Assembly: GCA_020636375.1 (NCBI GenBank)
Contig: JACJXZ010000021.1
Span: 62,001-126,000, forward strand
Origin: Lewinellaceae bacterium
GTDB taxonomy: Bacteria > Bacteroidota > Bacteroidia > Chitinophagales > Saprospiraceae
DNA length: 64,000 nt
Reading direction: 5' to 3'
Shown one piece after another: positions 17,463 to 28,508 of this stretch (positions are counted from its first letter, which is position 1; each line of letters starts with the position of its first letter). A program made the translations under genes and the position numbers. Below the pieces are notes generated by a model that saw nothing but the letters and a program-made list of their open reading frames with translations, did no database searches and had not been told where the DNA came from.

Positions 17463-20400
17463 TCATTGCAGCTTTCCGCCTTGCTCCACAACGGTAAGAT
17501 AAATTCCTGCGGGCAGATTCCTTAGATTGACTGGGCTGTTTTCATTGGGGTTTGAGATAAAAGTTTGTTGCAGCACAGGTATTCCCAGCGAATTGTACAG
17601 CCTGAGAGAAACTTCTTCCTCCGATGCCTGGCGCCATTGCAGGAAAACCGCTCCCGAAGCGGGATTCGGGAACAGCGAGAACCCGTTTTCATTGCCAGGT
17701 ATATAGACAGAGCGCAATTCGCTGTATTCGTATTGCCCGTCGAAGTCTATTTGCTGAAGGCGGTAGTAGTTGGTGCCGGGCAGGGGTGTTTATCGGTAAA
17801 AGAATAAGCGTGTTCCACCTGGGCATTGCCGTGACCAGGCATGAAACCAATGGATTGCCAGTTCTTTCCATTGGTGCTGCGTTCGATATAGAAGCCTTTG
17901 TTATTGTCCTCGGAGGCGGTACGCCAGGTAAGATAAACGGTATTGGCGCTTTGCTTCCTTGCTTCGAAACGGATCAGTTCCACAGGCAATGGGGCGGAAT
18001 AAAGCAGCGATACATTCCCGGTACCAGGGTGTTGTATGCTAATGACCAACCCGAGGGAAGGGGGGGACAGCGGCAAAAGTTCCCGAAATACTGCCGGCGT
18101 CAATAAAGGTTATCACATCCCCGATGGTGGGCGTGTAGTTGATGCCCGCAGCGAGAGTGCCGCCCAGGTTGGTAGTACCGGTGACTGTGATCCGGTCGTA
18201 GCCGGAGCAGGAAGTTGTTCCGTTTACTTCTATGGTTATGGCGCCATCATTGGTAAGCCCATCGGTGAAGTTCAGGCATCCTGGGGACGATCCGGGCGCA
18301 AGCGTGCCATACGACGTGTTGGTAAATATATTTCCGCTTATTGTGCCAATCCCTTGCACAGTGCCGTTGTTGGTGGCGGGTGCGCCGAGCGTGAGCGTGG
18401 CGTCGTTTTCGATGGACAGTACGGAGGTACCGGTTCTATTGTCAAACCGTTGACGGTCACCGGACTATTCAATGTGACTGTGCCTCCGCCCTGAAGTATT
18501 ACACCAGTAGTGGTGGGAGGGACGTCAACGAAATTTTAGGTATTGGGGTCAGTCCAGGAACCGCTTGCATAACTTGCATAATCGACGCCCGCGCAATTTT
18601 TTGTGTCTCCGGCAAAGCTCCAGCCTTTAGTTCCTGTGAGGTTGTTGCGTGCAGCCGTGCCGTTGCAGTAATTTCGGTAAGGCAACTCCAATAGACCGGT
18701 TGTTTGGGGTGCTGGGGTTGTTGCTCCAGCCAATCAGGGTATTGTCGTAGGCATCGCCGTCCATCCCGCAATTATTCAGCATATTGAATAAGGTGACATT
18801 ACTATTTAGCGTCCAGGCACCAATAGATTGATTGAAGGCTGAAGCACCGCTGAACATGCCGAACATCAAGGTTACATTGGCAGTATTCCAGTTGCCGATG
18901 GGCTGGTTGAAAGCAGTAGCGTTTTGAAACATAGCGCCCATACTGGTACACACTTGCAGTATTCCAGTCGCCGATAGGTTGATTGAAGGAACTGGCAAAG
19001 CTGAACATCCCACTCATACTGGTCACGCTTGAAGTATTCCAGTTGCCGATGGGCTGGTTGAAAGCACCGGCACCGTAGAACATGCTATTCATATCGGTCA
19101 CACTGGCAGTATTCCAGTTGCCGATAGGCTGGTTGAAAGAACTGGCATAGTTGAACATACTATTCATACTGGTTACACTGGCAGTATTCCAGTTGCCGAT
19201 GGGCTGGTTGAAAGCACTGGTATAACTGAACATGTTATTCATATTAGTACGCTGGCAGTATTCCAGTTGCCGATAGGCTGGTTGAAAGAACTGGCACCGT
19301 AGAACATGCTATTCATATTGGTCACGCTTACTATATTCCAGTTGCCGATAGGCTGGTTGAAAGAACTGGCATAGGAAAACATGCCTTCCATATTAGTCAC
19401 GCTGGCGGTGTTCCAGTTTCCAATTGGCTGGTTGAACGCACTGGCATAGGAAAACATGCCTTCCATATTGGTCACGCTGGCGGTGTTCCAGTTGTCAATG
19501 GGGCTGTCAAAAGAGCCACAACCAGCAAACATGTAGGATAGATCCGTCACTGCCGCCAGGTTGGGTACATCTGTAGCATTGGAGGCAAGGTAAAAGCAAC
19601 CGCTGAACGCATTAGCCATACTGGTCCAGGCGATGTCTCCCCACTGTTCGATGGTGAGGATTTTTCAATATCTCCGCTACTGTTGAACTCTATGCGGCTA
19701 AAATTTCCGCTGATGCTAACCTGATAAATACCCGGAGAAGGGAAGGTGACCGTAGTTTCATTGTTGCCGGTGGTAATGCCGTTGTTGTCGGGGTTCCCTA
19801 CCTCCTCCCAGGCAATGCTGTAGTTGTTGCCAGTGCCGGGTATGGTGATTTGGTCATTTGCAGAAATACCTGCGTTTTCCGTATTCCACGTTGTGATGAA
19901 GGGGATTGCAGAGTCGCTCCTTCCCAGCGGGCAATGTAGTCTGCATTTGGGTTGCCCCGGCATTCGTAAAGAGCCCTCCAACAAAAACGTTATTGCCGGA
20001 GACTGCGTTGGTACATACGCCGTTATCTACACCGGTACCCAAAGCGTTCCATGCGGTACCGTCCCATCGGGCGATGAAGTCTGCGTTTGAATTGCCCCCG
20101 CATCGTTGAAAGCTCCCCGGCGTAAACGTCGTTGCCGGAGATAGAAATAGCCCAGACTGCCGCATTTAGGTACTACCTAAAGCATTCCAGGCGCTGCCAT
20201 TCCACCGGACAATGTAGTCTGCGTTGGGATCGCCTCCAGCATCAGAAAATTGACCGCCAATATATAAGTCGCTGCCGGAAACGACAATGTCCCAAACCCT
20301 GCCATTAACTCCACCACTCATAGGATTCCAATTGCTGCCCATCCCACCTGGCAATTTGGTCGGCGCTGGAATTGCCCCCGCATTGATGAAATCTCCTCCG

Positions 20401-21120
20401 GCATACACGTTAGTACCAGATACGGCAATAGCATAAACATCGGCATTCAACCCGCTGCCAAGTGCGTTCCATGTGCCGCCGTCCCAGCGGGCAATATAGT
20501 CCGCATTGGAATTGCCTCCGGCGTTTTGAAATGACCCTCCCACATAAACATTGCTTCCGGAGACGGCGATATCTAAAACCTGGTAACCACTCCGCTACCG
20601 AGAGCATGCCAGGCACTGCCGTCCCATCGGGCAATCCGGTCTGCGCCGGGATTGCTCCCGGCATTATCAAAGTCCCCACCTACATACACATCGCTTCCGG
20701 AAACAGCAAGGGCATAAACAGTCGCATTTAATCCACTGCCAAGGGCATTCCAGGCGTTGCCGTCCCAGCGGGCAACATAATTGGCATTTGGATTACCTCC
20801 CGCACTGGTAAAGCTGCCCCCAACATAAACATCACTGCCGGAAATAGCGATGGCAAATACAGTTAAATTCAAACCACTCCCCAGCGCATTCCAGCCCGGC
20901 GCAGGCGGGGCATTTAGAAACACCAGTACTCGCAATCATCAATGACAGGATAAAAACCCGTAAAATCTACGGTGCCACTCCGGTATTGCAGGTTCGAAAT
21001 TTTACTATTTTCGTCCAGCACTTCAGGAAGCGCAATGCCAGATTCGGCAGCTGCTTACCGGGCAATACCTGCCGTTAGTGATAATGAGAGCAAGAACGAG
21101 ATAAAGGATAGTCTTTCCAT
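17463..21120 (-). CDS. Large T9SS-sorted surface protein: beta-propeller-like repeats, BspA-like DUF285 repeats, sorting domain
   Basis: The gene starts at MERLSFISFLLSLSLTAGIA (signal peptide) and reads leftwards. First come about six repeats of about 50 residues with the core GSDVYVGGSF..AGGNPNA..ARWDG..WNALGSGLN (nt 20935-20166), likely beta-propeller blades. Then about ten 25-residue BspA-like repeats, FNQPIGNWNTASVTNMNSMF (nt 19560-18800), typical of adhesins. A region with FEARKQSANTVYLTWRTASE follows, then the type IX sorting domain NGFSLFPNPASGAVFLQWRQ to the stop. About 1,200 residues; many frameshifts. Predicted to be secreted by the type IX system and anchored on the cell surface. 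An adhesion role is inferred from the repeats. Confidence 0.82.
18800..19530. repeat. Tandem coding repeats (about 75 bp, DUF285/BspA-like)
   Basis: About ten near-identical units carry ttccagttgccgatgggctg followed by gttgaa. Each encodes one FNQPIGNWNT repeat on the reverse strand. High nucleotide identity suggests recent expansion or gene conversion and could collapse or expand in assembly. Confidence 0.85.
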
Positions 21121-21742
21121 TTCAATGATATTTAAGGTGTCATTAAGCAGCTACCCAACAGTTGATTTAGGCTTTTCAGGTTGACTGCATAAACCGCCTT
21201 GCTGTGCAAGCGCACAGACAATTACGATTCATACAGCAATGGCATAAAGGTGTAACCCCATCAGAACAACCTGATGGAACAGAGACGGAAGTTTTTCTAA
21301 TAAAGATTACCCGTATTTTTAGGAGACTGTCCCTTTGAAATTGGTGTTAGTGAATTCAATCTTTTTGAAGATACGGGGCACCATGAGTATGCGGCGGAGC
21401 CACGCTTCACACCCGATATAGGTTTTCCTGAGACAAATTTACACCAAGGACCAACAAACGCCAATACGCTTTTCGGCGTATTTTTGACTGATGAATGCCG
21501 GAGACCGGATGATCCTGAACTCAAAATGCGGCTACCATTCTAACGTTGGATTCCGCTTTTAATACTGAAAAGCGGGATCCAACGTCAGACGGGTAGCCCA
21601 AAATGCTGATGAGCTGTAACACAGACGCAACGCCAACGCAAACCGATGGCTTGCGCAGCAAATATCCGTAAATCGCGAGAATGTTCCCTTCGCTATGGCG
21701 CGGCGATATTATCGCACGAGTATCTCTGCGTTCCGGGACTAC
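21121..21742. other. Intergenic region, with a start-less open stretch and an inverted repeat
   Basis: From about 21304 to 21543 the + strand is open and reads GDCPFEIGVSEFNLFEDTGH... to KMRLPF and a stop, but no start codon is seen and I recognise no family; it may be a gene relic. A family-A hairpin follows at 21530-21599. The rest (21121-21300, 21600-21742) shows nothing convincing. Confidence 0.4.
21530..21599. repeat. Inverted-repeat element, family A (copy 2, best hairpin)
   Basis: The two 31-nt arms (ggctaccattctaacgttgg... and ...ccaacgtcagacgggtagcc) pair at about 26 of 31 positions around an 8-nt loop. It is noncoding and is the most compact member of the family. Confidence 0.8.
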
Positions 21743-23909
21743 CTACCCCTTCGGGTGCACCAACTCCATCTCTTCGATCAAATGCCCCGCTCCGCCCAGC
21801 TTGTCGATGATGAAAAGCACATAGCGGATGTCCACCATGATATTCCGGCAGATGGAGGGGTCGTAATTGATGTCGCTCATCGTGCCTTCCCAGGCGCGGT
21901 CGAAATTGAGGCCGATCAGGTTGCCGTGGGCGTCGATAGCCGGGCTGCCGGAGTTGCCGCCGGTAGTGTGGTTGGTGCCGATGAAACAGACCGGCATCCT
22001 GCCGTTTTCTCCGTAAGGGCCGTAGTCTTTTTTGGCATACAGCTGCTGCAGCTTTTCCGGCACGTCGAATTCGTAATCCTCGGGTACGTATTTCTCCATC
22101 ACGCCATCGAGGTACGTCTGAGGCTCATAGCGCACGGCGTCGCGCGGCGAATAGCCGTCGACCTGCCCGTAAGTGAAGCGCAGGGTGCTGTTGGCATCCG
22201 GATAAAAGCGCTTTTCGGCGAATACTTCCATTTGGGTATTCATGTATTCCCTGTTGAAGCAGGTCGATATCTTCCTGGATGCGCTTGTATTCCTTTAGCG
22301 CGTCCCCTTCGTTCACTTCCGAAATATTCCGGACGAACTGATAAGCATAATCCTCCCGGATGACAGTCACCAGCCCTTCCGGGTAAGCGGCTATGGTATG
22401 CCGCATTACGTCCGGCGGATGATCTGGCTCTTGCCGTAGATCAGGCTGGTAAGCGTTTGATAGTCTTTATCCGCATTGACGAATTGTTCAATGGCAAATT
22501 TTGACTGGTACGCGGGGTTAAGCTCGTTGAAGTAGACTTCCATCAGGGAGGCGAAGACCTGGCGGTCCACATCCGGCTGGTAGTCCTTGAAGAATCCTTC
22601 GATGTAGTCCTGCGCCTGGGCCCATTCGCGGTTCCAGGTAGGGCGCCCCGCTGGCGTCGTAGGACTTCACCAGGCGGTGCAGGGTGTTGGCGTACCGGAA
22701 AAGCTCGACATTGCGCCCGGCGATCTCGCCCAGGTATTCGCGGGCTTTGGCGTAGGGTTCCTGTTCGGCGTACAACTGCCGGAACCGGGGCAGGATACTT
22801 CCGTATTTCTCCTTCCATTCGGGATTGGTATCTACCCGCTTCTGGAATTCTTTTTCATAGGTACTATGCCGCTGGGCGATGGCATTCGTCCGGCGGATGC
22901 CCTGGCTTTCTCCGATCCACTTTTTCCAGGAATTGGCGATTCGGGACTGCTTCGAAACATACTGCAGGCGCACACCATGGGGTCTTTGCGCATCGCTTCG
23001 TTCATTACTTCGAGGGTGCGGTCGCGAATCCCGATGCGGATAGGGTTGAGGATGTTCACCCGCTGTTCGATGGCGGGGAGGGGAGGTACTCTTCCGTCCG
23101 GTACGGAAAGCCGAAGACCAGGGTGAAGTCGTCGGCATCGACGCCGTCGAGGGAAACCGGCAGGGCGTGCCGGGGCTGGTAGGGTTGGTTTTCCGGGCTG
23201 TACTCGGCGGGTAGGTTGCCGGTAAGGCGTAAATCCGGAAAACCGAAAAGTCGCCGGTGTGGCGGGTATACCCAGTTGTCGGTATCGGCGCCGAACTTGC
23301 CAATAGAAGCGGGCGGGCGCCGACCAGGCGCACATCGCGGTAGGTTTCCGTCACAAACAGGAAATACTGGTTGCCTTCGAAAACGGGCGGACCATGACGT
23401 CCTGGTAATCCTCCCGCTGAGCCTCGCTCTTCACCCGTTCCGTATTTCTGGTAACCCATGCCTGCCGCTCTTTGGGGTGCATCTCTTCGGTGACGTTTTC
23501 GAGGACCTGCTTCGTTACGTCCTCGATGCGGATGATGAAGGTGGCGAACATACCTGGGTTTGGCAGTTCTTCGCTTTTGGAAGCCGCCCAGAAGCCGTTC
23601 TCGTAATAATTTTTTTCCAGTGTAGAATGCGATTGGATGAATTCGTCGCCGCAGTGGTGGTTGGTCAGCAGCAGCCCCTGGGTGGAGATCACTTCACCGT
23701 GCAGAAGCCTCCAAAATGCACAATGGCGTCCTTGAGGCTGCCCCGGTTGACACTGTAGATGTCCTCCGCTGTCATTTTCATGCCCATGCTTTGCATTTCC
23801 GCCTCGTTGAGTTGCTGGAGCAGCAAGGGCAGCCACATGCCTTCGGTGGTACCAGGGCAAGCCGGCAGTTTGACAGTACCAGGAGGATCAGAAAGAGTTT
23901 TTTTGTCAT
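21743..23909 (-). CDS. S46-family dipeptidyl-peptidase (DPP7/DPP11-like)
   Basis: Periplasmic dipeptidyl-peptidases of family S46 remove dipeptides from protein fragments and are typical of proteolytic Bacteroidota. Start MTKKLFLILLVLSNC. The mature protein shows EGMWLPLLLQQLNEAEMQSM, LLLTNHHCG (catalytic His), GADTDNWVYP (Asp) and HTTGGNSGSPAIDAHGNLIG (Ser), with FDRAWEGTMSD after it. The Arg in FDR, where DPP7 has Gly, hints at the Asp/Glu-preferring DPP11 type; this is tentative. About 720 residues, normal for the family. Frame breaks near 23890, 23700, 23400, 23320, 23100, 22970, 22640, 22410 and 22250. Confidence 0.9.
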
Positions 23910-23951
23910 TTTTTGGCTGTTTTTTGGTTAAGAATGTATAGCCCTTTTTGT

Positions 23952-24026
23952 GCCACAAAAAGACACAAAAGACGCTAAGATGGCACTAAGGCTTCGTGTA
24001 TCTTAGTGCCTTTGTGTCTTTGTGGC
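23952..24026. repeat. Inverted-repeat element, family B core hairpin
   Basis: gccacaaaaagacacaaaag...ctaagat pairs with atcttagtgcctttgtgtct...ttgtggc with a few mismatches. It lies between convergently oriented ends and could act as a bidirectional transcription barrier; more likely it is a mobile MITE-like repeat. Confidence 0.7.
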
Positions 24027-24033
24027 TACAAAA

Positions 24034-26102
24034 CTAAGCATCCACTTGTTTGCCGAAACGCCAGACGATCAGGAACAGTACAGCCAGGCTGCCGAGCAGC
24101 AGGATGCCGCAAATGCCCCATCCTCCCCCCAGGTAGGTAGACAGCCCGGCGGCGGTAGGCTTACTCCGCCTACTGTCAGGGCATAAGGAAGCTGGGTGCG
24201 GACGTGGTCGATGTGGTTGCAGTCGGAAGCCAGGGAACTCAGGATCGTCGTATCGGATATCGGAGAACAGTGGTCGCCCAGCACCGACGCGGCGAGGGTG
24301 ACGGATATAACGTTCAGCAGGACCTCCATGCTGAGGCTGGGCGCTATCCCCTGGGTACCCAGCAGATGGTACCCAGGTGGTGGGGATGGCGATGGGGTAG
24401 AGGATACCATAGTCGCCCAACTGGAGCCGGTGGAGAAGGAGATCAGGTACCGCCAGGACGAAGATGATCATGGGCATGACGAAGGGGTTGACGCTGTCCT
24501 GCGGGCGAATGTCAGGAAGGTGGTAGTATGCAACTCCTCGGTGGTAGCCGCCAGCGACCAGGTACCATGGTCAGGATGAGCAGGGCGGGCAGCATGGTAG
24601 CAAGCCGGTGATCATCGTGGAAATGGTTTCCGCCAGCTTCATGATCCTGGCGCCGATGGTGAGGGCGACGGCTACCGCAACGCCCGATAAAGACGCCCAA
24701 AGCAGGGCTGTATAGGAATCCGAATTGCCGATCAGCTTGCCGATCTTCATGAAAAAACCGCTGTCCGCCCCCAGCAGTTGGTAGGTGGTGCCGCGCCAGA
24801 TGTCTCCCCAGCTCTGGGAAGCGACATCGATATTACCGCCAGCAGTTCCCGGTAGGTGGCGGTAATTCCCTGTATCGAGCATACCGAATAGGGTCATCAG
24901 GATCACCAGAGAGACGGGGATCACCGCGTTGTACCACTTCAGGGGCGCGCCCTGCACCGGGTCGAGGTCCTCCAGGTCGGATTCTTCTGTTGCGGACATC
25001 TTCCGGGACACCTCCCCGGTCTTTCTGGTACGGATTTCGGCTTTGTACATCACCATAATAATCCCGCCGGAGGAAAATGAGCATCAGGATGAAGGACAGC
25101 GTCAGGACCGGGTAGTAGGAATATTTCAAAGAGGCGATAAAGATCGCGTAGGCGGTCATATCCGCTTCGAACCCTTTCAGCCCGGCGATGCCGTCGTCGA
25201 TATAACTGAGTTCTGCTCCGATCCAGGTGGTGATGAACGCCACGGCCGCCACCGGCGCCGCCGTGCTGTCTACAATATATACCAGTTTCTCCCGGGACAC
25301 TTTAAATTGGTCCGTCACTTTGCGCATGGTATTGCCGACGATCAGGGTGTTGGCGTAATCGTCGAAAAGATACCACGCCGAGCAGCCAGGTGATGAACTG
25401 GGCGCTTTTCGGCGATTGTGCATAACGCGAAAAAACCTGAACTACCCTTACCATGCCGCCGTTTCTGGAAATAATCGCCACCATGCCGCCGATGAGCAGG
25501 GAAAAGACCAGGATGGCGAGGTGGGCGCTGTCGTTCAAAGCATTAATGACGTAGCGCTGCACCACTTCCAGGAAACTGAGTATGAAATAATAAAAGGAGT
25601 CGATCCGCATGCCGCCGGCGATGAAAGCGCCAAAGTATACGCCGACAAAGAGCGAGATGATCACTTCCCGGAAGATCAGCGCCAGAAAAATGGCTACCAG
25701 CGGGGAATGACGGATAGCCACATCGGGATTTTCCGCAGGCGGAAGCTGCGGTCCGTGTTTTGAGAGAGGTGGTACAGGCGGTAGTGCTTTTTGCCGGTTT
25801 GATGAGCAGCAGCTTGCCCAAAGCATCGGTATCGGCGGCACCATTGCTGCTGGTACTTTGCCGTCCTGAAAGTACCAGCCGTTGCTCTTCCCGTTAATGG
25901 AAATACTGGTAGTTGCGCGTCCCCGTTCCCCGGTGGAGAACACCAGTGTTCCGTTCTCTACCCCGAGCGCGTAGTTCTTCAGAGGTACCAGTACCGGAGC
26001 TGAAGGAGGAGAAGAAGAACAGCCGAGGAGTCCGCCTGGGAGTAGGAATTGGTAAGCAAACAACAAAAAGAGAGAAAAAGTAAGCCAGTACAGGTTTTTC
26101 AT
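24034..26102 (-). CDS. Na+/H+ antiporter, NhaC family
   Basis: A polytopic inner-membrane sodium/proton antiporter. It begins MKNLYWLTFSLFLLFAYQFL. An unusual soluble N-terminal part (FSTGERGRATTSISINGKS) precedes the transporter core. Core segments: NPDVAIRHSPLVAIFLALIF, HLAILVFSLLIGGMVAIISR, NGGMVRVVQVFSRYAQS, DDYANTLIVGNTMRKVTDQF, AAPVAAVAFITTWIGAELSY, VALTIGARIMKLAETISTMI, and a last helix before VWRFGKQVDA. About 680 residues; the family is normally 450-550, the difference being the N-terminal extension and a charged loop (EESDLEDLDPVQGAPLKW). The frame breaks repeatedly, several times at GGTACC (24355, 24370, 24450, 24559). Confidence 0.85.
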
Positions 26103-26121
26103 TTTCGCTTTTTATAAATTT

Positions 26122-26201
26122 AGAGCTTGTTTGGAAATAGCGCTTTGGAGGCGAAAATTGCCGCCATTGACAGCCCAAATGACTGCTTCTAAACAAGCTC
26201 T
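26122..26201. repeat. Inverted repeat, family C
   Basis: The ends agagcttgttt and aaacaagctct are perfect 11-bp inverted copies bounding an 80-bp GC-balanced element, MITE-like. It lies between divergent nhaC and the FG-GAP protein gene. Confidence 0.7.
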
Positions 26202-26258
26202 TAGCCCCGGAGCAAGCCCCAAGAAACGAAGATTTCAATAATTCACCAAAATCATGTT

Positions 26259-28507
26259 ATGAAAAGAGCCGTATGTGTCGCCGGACTGTTGCTGGCAGTT
26301 GCCCTCTCTGTTTTCTCCCAACCCTACCCACCGATGGACACCCCTTTCCGGGTGAATGGCAGGGACCTCAGGTTCCCGCTCGCCGGCGGGCTGAACAACC
26401 CACAGTTCAATGCCGTGGACCTCAACAACGACCAGGTGATGGACCTGTATGTCTTTGACCGGACCGGTAATGTCCAGCTCGCGTTTATCAATGAAGGGAC
26501 GCCCGGCGAGTCCAGCTACCGCTACGCGCCTGAATATGTGCCGTATTTTCCTCAGCCTCTGAACGATTGGGTCCTGCTGCGGGATTTCAACCAGGACGGC
26601 GCCATGGATATCTTTACCCAGGCGCAGGGGCGGGCGCCTTTCAGGGCATCATCGTTTTTACGGATATTACGAGAACACCACATCGCTTTTGAGCGCCTCG
26701 GGTTTGATAACGAATACAGCCTGATCAATTTCACCCTGTTCAACGGGACAGAGACCCAGGTATTTGTCAGCAATGTCGACTATCCCTCCATCGACGACCT
26801 CGACTGTGACGGCGACCTGGACATCCTCACCTTCAATCCCGCCGGAGGCTATATCGAGTTGTACGAAAACCAGTCGGTAGAAAGAGGATTCGGACTGGAC
26901 AGCCTGATCTTCGAACTGACTGATGACTGCTGGGGCGGCATCTTCGAAAGCAGCATCGAACAGGTACCGTCGGGTTTTCCGATGCCCCGGGCGATTGTTT
27001 CGAACTCGCCGGCAGCGAAGCGCCGGGCCCGCGCTGCACCCCCCGGCTCCACCCTGCTGACTTTCGACAGCGACGACGACGGCGATAAAGACCTCGTGCT
27101 GGGCGACATCACGTTCAGTACGCTCAACCACCTCGTCAACGGCGGCAACTGCCAGCAAGCCTGGATCGTGGAACAGGATATCAACTACCCTTCCGAAAAC
27201 GTGACAGCGAATATCCCCATCTTTCCCGCAGCATTTTTTTAGATGTAAACAATGATGGGAAAAAGGACCTTCTGGCATCCCCCAACGCCATCAACCTGTC
27301 CGAAAACTATTATATGTCCTGGTTCTACGAGAATACCAACACCACCGAAAATCCGGTTTTCGAATACCGGCAACAGGATTTCATGGTGGAAGACATGGTC
27401 GACCTCGGCAGCGGTGCCTTCCCGGCTTTCGTCGACTATAACGCAGACAGTACCTGCTGGACCTCGTCGTCGGCAATACCGGCTTCTGGCAACCCGGCGG
27501 CAGGCGGGACGCCCGCCTGTTCCTCTACGAGAATATCGGCACGCCCGACAACCCGGTACCTACGAACTGGTGGACGCCAACTACCTGAACCTAAGGCTTT
27601 TCAGCGACAACTACTCCTTCGCCCCCGCCTTTGGCGACCTCGATAACGACGGCGACCTGGACATCCTGGTGGGAGAGATTTTCACCAGCTCTTCTACGCT
27701 GAGAATACAGCCACCTACGGGCAACCCCCTGGCTTTCACTACTGGCAGTACGGATACATGGGCATCAACATCTACCAGCTGAGCATTCCCTGGATTGCCG
27801 ACCTCAACCGGGACGGTACCGCAGGACCTCATCGTCGGAGAACGCACCGGCAACATCAACTACTTCCAGAACATCGGCACTGCCTCCAGCCCCATGTTCA
27901 ACCCCAGCACAGACGTCGCGCCCAACATCTTCGCCCTGGGCAACATCAATACGGTACCGTCCCGGGTTATATCACCGGCTACAGCGCGCCGCTGGTGCTC
28001 GACCAGCAGGGAACCTACGTACTGGTCACCGGCACGGAGATCGGCAGGATAGAGTTTTACAACGGCATCGAAGGAAATGTTAGCGGGGCGTTCAACGTGG
28101 TCACCGAAACCATGGGGGCATCCAGGTAGGGCGCCGCACCTTACCCGCCATTGCCGACATCGACGACGATACTATCCTGGAGATGATCGTCGGCAACGAG
28201 CGCGGCGGTATGTCGGGTTTTCAGACGCCCCTGCGCCTGGACAGCACGTCGCCTGCCCGGGAGGCCAGCCTGGAGCGGGTAGTGAGCCTGTTCCCCAACC
28301 CGGCGAAGGAGTGGCTGGATGTCCATGTAGATGCAGAAGGCGACAAGCAACTGTGGCTGTTCAACGCTTCGGGGCAGTTGGTGGTACGGCAGGAGTGGAT
28401 CGGGGCAGGTACCCAGGCTGGATGTCAGCAGGCTGCCGGCAGGGCTTTATTTTGCGAGGGTATCTGTGGGAGGCGAGGTGGTTGGGAAAAAGGTGCTGGT
28501 GCGGTGA
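26259..28507 (+). CDS. Secreted FG-GAP/VCBS-repeat protein with T9SS sorting domain
   Basis: Signal peptide MKRAVCVAGLLLAVALSVFS. The mature protein has at least six FG-GAP/VCBS-type repeats with calcium-binding D-x-D-x-D loops: DLNNDQVMDLYVFD, DFNQDGAMDIF, DLDCDGDLDILTF, DSDDDGDKDLVLGD, DLDNDGDLDILVGE, DLNRDGT, DIDDDTILEMIVGN. It ends in a type IX sorting domain (VVSLFPNPAKEWLDVHVDAE ... GLYFARVSVGGEVVGKKVLV). About 750 residues forming a predicted integrin-like beta-propeller at the cell surface. Frame breaks near 26650, 27240, 27450, 27550, 27690, 27820, 27955, 28120 and 28410, many at GGTACC. Confidence 0.85.
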
Positions 28508-28508
28508 T

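Noticed and set aside
18800..19530. Regular ~75-bp direct repeats that could suggest a CRISPR array
   Set aside because: Units are contiguous, all coding, and encode FNQPIGNWNT repeats; there are no unique spacers and no cas genes.
21297..21524. Reverse-strand frame in the 21-kb spacer
   Set aside because: Short, no ribosome-binding site or recognisable motif; the forward open stretch is equally weak, so neither is called a gene.
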